A DNA stretch of 35,193 nt from an uncultured Pseudoxanthomonas sp. GTDB lineage: Bacteria; Pseudomonadota; Gammaproteobacteria; Xanthomonadales; Xanthomonadaceae. This document shows positions 31,010 through 35,193 of the stretch, in pieces. Where the stretch lies: assembly GCA_946886405.1 (NCBI GenBank), contig CAMPIO010000031.1:1-35193 (forward strand), written 5' to 3'. The translations under genes and the position numbers were made by a program. Below the pieces are notes generated by a model. That model made no database searches. It saw only the letters and a list, made by a program, of their open reading frames with translations, and had not been told where the DNA came from. Each line of letters begins with the position of its first letter. Position 1 is the first letter of the stretch.

Positions 31010-31750
31010 ATGTCCACCGCACGTCGCGTCGTCCTGATCACCGGTGCTGCCCGCCGTATCGGTGCGTCCATTGCGCGCCGCCTGCACGCCGACGGTTACG
31101 ACCTGGCCCTGCACTGCCGCGGCTCGATGGCCGACATGCAGGTGCTGACCAGCGATCTGGAAGCGGTACGCCGCCACAGCACGCTGGCGCTGCAGGCGGA
31201 CCTGGCTGCCTTCGACCGGCTGCCCGAACTGGTGGCGAAGACCGTAGGCCACTACGGCCGTCTGGATGCCCTGGTCAACAACGCCTCCGCGTTCTATCCC
31301 ACGCCGGCCGGTACGGCGACACCGGCGCAATGGGAGGAGCTGTTCGCGGTGAACGCCCGTGCACCGTTCTTCCTGGCGCAGGCCGCCGCCCCGCATCTGC
31401 GGGCCTCCCGGGGGGCGATCGTCAACATCGCCGACATCTATGCGGACAGGCCGCGCGCGGACCTTGCGGTGTACGCCGCCTCGAAGGCTGCCCTGCTGGC
31501 GGTCTCGCGGGGGCTAGCCGTCTCGCTGGCACCGGACGTACGCGTGAACGCCGTGTCGCCAGGCGCCATCCTGTGGCCCGACGCCGGCATCGATGCGGAC
31601 GTGCAGGCGAGCCTGCTGGCGCAAACGCCACTGGCGCGTGCCGGCGAGCCGGACAACATCGCCGGCACCGTGGCGTGGCTGCTCGGCGATGCGGCGGGCT
31701 ATGTCACCGGCCAGGTGATCCGCGTGGACGGCGGACGCGGCATCCGCTGA
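31010..31750 (+). CDS. Pteridine reductase (SDR family, PTR1/FolM-like)
   Basis: The 246-residue short-chain dehydrogenase begins MSTARRVVLITGAARRIGAS, with the TGAARRIG nucleotide-binding motif (11-18) in the RR form typical of pteridine reductases, and NNASAFYPTP. The catalytic set is D142 (ADIY), Y155 and K159. An aspartate replaces the usual SDR serine, with 13 residues to Tyr and 4 to Lys, the same spacing as Asp181-Tyr194-Lys198 of Leishmania PTR1. VNAVSPGAILWP and GYVTGQVIRVDGG follow. It would reduce dihydrobiopterin or dihydromonapterin/folate with NADPH. GGAG six bases before the ATG supports the start. It converges on folK and folB, which supports a pterin/folate role. Confidence 0.9.
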   Translation: MSTARRVVLITGAARRIGASIARRLHADGYDLALHCRGSMADMQVLTSDLEAVRRHSTLALQADLAAFDRLPELVAKTVGHYGRLDALVNNASAFYPTPAGTATPAQWEELFAVNARAPFFLAQAAAPHLRASRGAIVNIADIYADRPRADLAVYAASKAALLAVSRGLAVSLAPDVRVNAVSPGAILWPDAGIDADVQASLLAQTPLARAGEPDNIAGTVAWLLGDAAGYVTGQVIRVDGGRGIR

Positions 31751-31756
31751 GCCGTC

Positions 31757-31860
31757 GCGTGCGCCATGCGCACGACCGCGGTGGCCGGCCCCGGCCTTGG
31801 TGGATGATACGGCGCGCTCGCGAGTGAAGGTCTCGCGGTCGTGCGCATGGCGCACGCTAC
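31757..31860. repeat. Inverted pair of GTAG-type REPs (pair C)
   Basis: Left arm 31757-31780 begins GCGTGCGCCATGCGCACGAC. The right arm 31834-31857 is its exact reverse complement (24 of 24). On the minus strand the right arm is preceded by CGTA, giving CGTAGC, so it carries the GTAG. The left arm has CGTCGC at that place and so lacks it. The pair lies between convergent pteridine reductase and folK, starts 6 bp after the former's stop and supplies the TAG of the latter. Confidence 0.88.
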
Positions 31861-32342
31861 GGGAGCGGCACCGGCTGCGGCGGCGTGTCGTGGTCGGGAT
31901 GCTCGCGCCACAGCGCCGCCAGCGTGCGGCCACTGCGTGGATCGATCATGTCCGGTGCGATGTCCACCAGCGGCAGCAACACGAACGCGTGCTTCAGCTC
32001 GTCGCGCGGCAGGCGCAGATTGCCCGGCCCCTGCATCACCAGGTCGTCGTAGAACACGATGTCGATGTCGAGCGTGCGGTCGGAGAACCGTGGGCCGCTA
32101 CGGTCGCGTCCATGCGCATCTTCGAGTGCATGCAGCCAGTCGTTCAGCGCGAGCGGATCCAGGTCGCTGTCGACCACTGCGGCAGCATTGAGGAAGTCGG
32201 TACCGTCGAAACCCACCGAGCGCGTGCGGTAGACGGGCGACAGCACCACGTCGCCGAAGCGTTCGCGAAGCGCCGCAACGGCGACGCGCAGGTGGCGCTC
32301 GGGTTCCACGTTGCTGCCGAGGCTGAGGTAGGCCTTTCCCAT
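31857..32342 (-). CDS. folK: HPPK, 2-amino-4-hydroxy-6-hydroxymethyldihydropteridine diphosphokinase
   Basis: The 161-residue enzyme begins MGKAYLSLGSNVEPERHL, with the conserved LGSN (8-11). Next come SPVYRTRSVGFDGTDFLNAA and RFSDRTLDIDIVFYDD (85-100), whose D92/D94 bind magnesium. The HPPK signature is close to the usual form, but SDRT stands before LDID. The final PRDELKHAFVLLPL block is present. It adds pyrophosphate from ATP to hydroxymethyl-dihydropterin in folate synthesis. The start is two bases after the folB stop, so both are cotranscribed. The stop TAG is formed by the GTAG of REP pair C, and the last ten residues (HDTPPQPVPLP) look like low-complexity tail. A longer reading to 32471 would overlap folB and is rejected. 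Confidence 0.94.
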   Translation of the reverse strand: MGKAYLSLGSNVEPERHLRVAVAALRERFGDVVLSPVYRTRSVGFDGTDFLNAAAVVDSDLDPLALNDWLHALEDAHGRDRSGPRFSDRTLDIDIVFYDDLVMQGPGNLRLPRDELKHAFVLLPLVDIAPDMIDPRSGRTLAALWREHPDHDTPPQPVPLP

Positions 32343-32344
32343 GG

Positions 32345-32704
32345 TCAAGCCGGACGCACGCCGCGCTCGATCAACACGCCGACGTTGCGTGCGCCGGTAA
32401 CGGCGCCCGGCTTGCTCAACTTCAGCCGCACCCACGCCACGCCGAACTCCTCGCGGATGATCGTCGCGCACTGCTCTGCCAGCGTCTCGACCAGTCCGAA
32501 GTTCGCCGCCTCGACGAACGAGATCAGTCGCTTCGATACCGCCTTGTAGTCCAGCGTATGCGCGATGTCGTCGCTCGCCGCCGGCACGCGGTTGTCGAAG
32601 GCCATCTCCACGTCGAGCGCGACGGTCTGGCGGATGCCGCGCTCCCAGTCGTAGATGCCGATGACGGTCTCGATGCGCAGGTCTTCGATGAAAACGATGT
32701 CCAT
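32345..32704 (-). CDS. folB: Dihydroneopterin aldolase FolB
   Basis: The 119-residue enzyme has the usual length. YDWERGIRQTVALDVEMAFD carries the active E21. SDDIAHTLDYKAV, NFGLVETLAEQ (E73) and RLKLSKPGAVTGARNVGVLIER with catalytic K98 complete the family pattern. It cleaves dihydroneopterin to hydroxymethyl-dihydropterin and glycolaldehyde, the substrate of FolK encoded next. It starts 52 bp after the mscS-type gene on the same strand. The ATG at 32704 starts at the conserved MDIVFIEDL; an in-frame ATG at 32743 would add 13 unsupported residues. Confidence 0.95.
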   Translation of the reverse strand: MDIVFIEDLRIETVIGIYDWERGIRQTVALDVEMAFDNRVPAASDDIAHTLDYKAVSKRLISFVEAANFGLVETLAEQCATIIREEFGVAWVRLKLSKPGAVTGARNVGVLIERGVRPA

Positions 32705-32756
32705 GGGGAGCTCGGGATGCGGGAGCGGGAATGGTACGCGCAATCCGCCGCCGGCC

Positions 32757-34022
32757 TCAGCCCGAAACCGCCGCGACGGCCGCCATGTCCGGTGATTGCA
32801 GCCGGCGCACGTCCGCTCCTCCCGGTTGCTGGAATACCTGCAGTCCGAACTCCGGCAGGATCGCCAGCAGGTGGTCGAAGATGTCGGCCTGGATACCCTC
32901 GTATTTCCCCCACGCCACGGTGCGGGTGAAACAGTAGATCTCCAGCGGCAAGCCGGTCGGCCCCGGCGGCAGCTGGCGCACCAGCAGCGTCATGCCATCG
33001 TGGATGTCGACATGCGCGCGCAGGTAGGCTTCGACGTAGGCGCGGAACGTACCGAGGTTGGTGATGCGCCGCTGGTTGACCGGCTCGCGGCCGTGGTCGG
33101 CGAGGCGAGTGTTCCAGTCATCCAGTTCGCCGCCCTTGCGCTGCAGGTAGTCGCCCAGCAAGCGGAAGCGCCGCAATCGTGCCTGGTCGCCTTCACCCAG
33201 GAAGCGCACGCTGTTCTGGTCCAGGTGCATCGCGCGCTTGATGCGCCGGCCACCGGATTCGCTCATGCCCCGCCAGTTCTTGAACGAGTCGCTGATCAGC
33301 TTCTTGGTGGGGATGGTGGTGATGGTCTTGTCCCAGTTCTGCACCTTCACCGTGTGCAGCGCGATGTCGATGACATCGCCGTCGGCGTTCTGGCTGGGCA
33401 TCTCGATCCAGTCGCCCACCCGCACCATGTCGTTGGAGCTGATGGTCACGCTGGCCACCAGCGACAGCAACGTGTCCTGGAACACCAGGATCAGCACCGC
33501 CATCATCGCGCCCAGGCCCGACAACAGGATCACCGGCGAGCGGTCGATCAGTGCGGCGACCATGAGTACCGCCGCGACGACGAACACGATGATCTTCAGC
33601 AGCTGCAGGTAGCCCTTGATCGGCTTGTCGGCCGCATCCGGACGGCGCTGGTACACCTCGTTGGCCAGGTCGAGCGCCGCCGCGATGGCCAACGCGACCG
33701 TGAGGATGATGAAAGCAAAACAGACGTTGCGGACCACGGTCACCAGCAGTGCGGGCAGGTCTGGCACGAAGGCGACACCGGCGGCCAGCACCACCGCGGG
33801 CACCACGTTGGCCAAACGCGGGATCACCCGCAGGCGCACCTGATGGTCGCCCTGCCCGAACGGCAGCGTGGCGAGCAGGCGGCGCAGGCCACGCAGCAGC
33901 ACGCGCTTGGTGATCCAGTTCGCCAGCCACGCCAGCAACACAAGCGCGCAGGCGACAACGACGGTGTAAGCCCATGGATACGGTGCAAGGCTCGCGCGCA
34001 GGGCGTCCAGGTGTTCGGTCAT
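32757..34022 (-). CDS. MscS-family mechanosensitive channel, YbdG type
   Basis: The 421-residue protein has about five membrane helices in its first 195 residues and the MscS pore-lining block GLGAMMAVLILVFQDTLLSL (169-188), followed by VASVTISSNDMVRVGDWIEMP. The cytoplasmic part has VKVQNWDKTITTIPTKKLIS (226-244) and SFKNWRGMSESGGRRIKRAM, which match E. coli YbdG closely, including its length (415 there). YbdG-type channels open under osmotic downshock with miniature conductance. AAGGGG before the ATG fixes the start. It is first of three same-strand genes with folB and folK, but a shared promoter is not proven. Confidence 0.92.
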   Translation of the reverse strand: MTEHLDALRASLAPYPWAYTVVVACALVLLAWLANWITKRVLLRGLRRLLATLPFGQGDHQVRLRVIPRLANVVPAVVLAAGVAFVPDLPALLVTVVRNVCFAFIILTVALAIAAALDLANEVYQRRPDAADKPIKGYLQLLKIIVFVVAAVLMVAALIDRSPVILLSGLGAMMAVLILVFQDTLLSLVASVTISSNDMVRVGDWIEMPSQNADGDVIDIALHTVKVQNWDKTITTIPTKKLISDSFKNWRGMSESGGRRIKRAMHLDQNSVRFLGEGDQARLRRFRLLGDYLQRKGGELDDWNTRLADHGREPVNQRRITNLGTFRAYVEAYLRAHVDIHDGMTLLVRQLPPGPTGLPLEIYCFTRTVAWGKYEGIQADIFDHLLAILPEFGLQVFQQPGGADVRRLQSPDMAAVAAVSG

Positions 34023-34090
34023 TCCGTTACCCCTTCAAATGGTTCATGCATGCCTGGTCGTCCTGCATTGCGCAGGAAGGCACGTCGGTT

Positions 34091-34119
34091 GGCGGAGTGG
34101 AAAGCCTAGCCACCCCGCC
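34091..34119. other. Hairpin between tsaD and the mscS-type gene
   Basis: GGCGGAGTGG (34091-34100) and CCACCCCGCC (34110-34119) form a stem with one A-C mismatch and a nine-base loop in the 131-bp gap. No T-run follows on the minus strand. It may reduce read-through from tsaD. Confidence 0.35.
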
Positions 34120-34153
34120 TTGAACCTGAACGGAATCTGCCCGCCGCGCCGTG

Positions 34154-35191
34154 TCAGCCAGCGGCTACGACGGCAGGCAGCGTGGCCATGTCCCAGCGCG
34201 GCGTGACCTTCACTTCCGCGGTCTCGTGCTGGCCTGCTTCCAACCGGAGTGCGCCGGCGAAGGCGATCATCGCGCCGTTGTCGGTGCACAGGGACGGCCG
34301 CGGGAAGCAGGCGCGGCCACCGCGCTTCGCCGCCAGGTCCTGCAACTTCGCGCGCAAGCGCTTGTTGGCGCCCACACCGCCGGCGATGACGATGACGTCG
34401 CTGCCGGCCGCATCCAGCGCACGCGCGCACTTGATCGCCAGCGTGTCGACCACGGCATCCTCGAAGCCGCGCGCGATGTCGGCCCGGGTCTGCTCGGACT
34501 GGTCGCTGTCGCGCCAGGCCAGCAGCACCTGGGTCTTCAGACCGCTGAAACTGAAATCGAGGCCGGGCCGATCGGTCATCGGCCGCGCGAACTTGAACCG
34601 GCCCGGCGTGCCCTTCTCTGCCAGCGCCGCGAGCTGCGGGCCGCCCGGGTAGGGCAGGCCCATCATCTTGGCGGTCTTGTCGAAGGCCTCGCCGGCGGCG
34701 TCATCCAGGGTTTCGCCCAGCAGCCGGTAGCGGCCGATGGCGTCCACGGCCACCAGCTGGGTATGCCCGCCGGATACCAGCAGGGCGACGAACGGTGCTT
34801 CCGGTGGGTCGTCCTCCATCAGCGGCGCCAGCAGGTGGCCTTCCATGTGGTGGACGGCGACGGCAGGCACGTCCAGCGCCCACGCCAGGGACCGGGCCAC
34901 GCCGGCCCCGACCAGCAAGGCGCCGACCAGGCCCGGACCGGCCGTATAGGCCACCCCGTCCAGGTCGCCGGTGGTCAGGCCGGCCTCGGCCAGGGTCTGC
35001 CGGATCAGCGGCAGCAGCTTGCGGACGTGATCGCGGCTGGCCAGCTCGGGCACCACCCCGCCGTATTCGGCGTGCAGGGCGATCTGGCTGTAGACCGCAT
35101 GGGCACGCAGCCCGGCCGCGCCGGAAAGACCGGTGTCATAGACGGCCACGCCGGTCTCGTCGCAGCTGGTTTCGATGCCGAGGACTTTCAT
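34154..35191 (-). CDS. tsaD: tRNA N6-threonylcarbamoyladenosine synthase subunit TsaD
   Basis: The 345-residue protein begins [19 protein letters not shown]. It holds the HxxxH metal site (H115, H119 in [10 protein letters not shown]), [41 protein letters not shown] (DFSFSGLKT here) and [12 protein letters not shown], with the C-terminal [12 protein letters not shown]. It transfers the threonylcarbamoyl group to A37 of ANN-decoding tRNAs together with TsaB and TsaE. The ATG lies two bases from the window edge, so its promoter is not visible. All motifs are intact and I expect a complete enzyme. Confidence 0.97.
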   Translation of the reverse strand: MKVLGIETSCDETGVAVYDTGLSGAAGLRAHAVYSQIALHAEYGGVVPELASRDHVRKLLPLIRQTLAEAGLTTGDLDGVAYTAGPGLVGALLVGAGVARSLAWALDVPAVAVHHMEGHLLAPLMEDDPPEAPFVALLVSGGHTQLVAVDAIGRYRLLGETLDDAAGEAFDKTAKMMGLPYPGGPQLAALAEKGTPGRFKFARPMTDRPGLDFSFSGLKTQVLLAWRDSDQSEQTRADIARGFEDAVVDTLAIKCARALDAAGSDVIVIAGGVGANKRLRAKLQDLAAKRGGRACFPRPSLCTDNGAMIAFAGALRLEAGQHETAEVKVTPRWDMATLPAVVAAG

Positions 35192-35193
35192 GA

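Noticed and set aside
1..35193. tRNA genes, CRISPR arrays, insertion sequences or prophage
   Set aside because: I saw no cloverleaf-like sequence, regular spaced repeats, transposase, integrase or phage gene. The only repeats are the REP pairs and short hairpins listed.

Overview
The window is chromosomal DNA of a Xanthomonadaceae (Lysobacteraceae) gammaproteobacterium, most like Pseudoxanthomonas, Stenotrophomonas or Xanthomonas. The case rests on high G+C (about two thirds by eye), a LacI-controlled GlcNAc (nag) cluster with two large TonB-dependent receptors, palindromic repeats bearing the GTAG tetranucleotide, and protein sequences typical of the family. The genus call is an inference. 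I see no tRNA, rRNA, CRISPR array, insertion sequence or prophage. The genes are dense and often overlap by 4 bp (ATGA or GTGA), so several blocks look translationally coupled.

Layout. (1) 6-3376: a DUF3011 secreted protein faces a minus-strand set of response regulator, sensor kinase and lysozyme-inhibitor-like lipoprotein. The regulator and kinase resemble ColR/ColS, and the kinase has an ExxE motif just before its second membrane helix. (2) 3512-8821: a plus-strand envelope-modification operon, divergent from the regulator. It encodes a GT83 (ArnT-like) glycosyltransferase, a PAP2 phosphatase, an EptA phosphoethanolamine transferase, a polyprenyl-phosphate glycosyltransferase (GT2) and a LAB_N small membrane protein. 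(3) 8822-10090: a lipoprotein PQQ-type sugar dehydrogenase on the minus strand. (4) 10165-25555: GlcNAc/chitin-oligosaccharide utilisation. The minus-strand operon nagP-nagR-nagB-II-nagA-nagX diverges from plus-strand nagK, two TonB-dependent receptors and a GH20 hexosaminidase lipoprotein. Two copies of an operator-like palindrome sit about 56-61 bp before nagP and nagK. (5) 25710-30827: VanZ-like and MidA-like genes (minus), then the proteasome-related Anbu peptidase (plus) converging on an alpha-E protein and a circularly permuted ATP-grasp enzyme (minus). The last three are the core of a conserved but biochemically obscure system. (6) 31010-35191: pteridine reductase (plus) converging on mscS(ybdG)-folB-folK (minus), then tsaD.

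How it works together. In region 4, oligosaccharides would cross the outer membrane through the TonB receptors, be cut by the periplasm-facing GH20 enzyme, enter by NagP, be phosphorylated by the Glk-type NagK, deacetylated by NagA, and be deaminated/isomerised by NagB-II to fructose-6-phosphate. NagR is the likely repressor. In regions 1-2, a metal- or stress-responsive two-component system probably controls lipid A/LPS decoration. The donor sugar is not evident, because no sugar-nucleotide enzymes are present.

The most interesting points are the Anbu/alpha-E/ATP-grasp locus; three inverted pairs of GTAG-type REPs, two of which supply the TAG stop codon of the neighbouring gene; a nearly identical small hairpin in the leaders of both TonB receptors; and a strong terminator only 35 bp before the hexosaminidase start.
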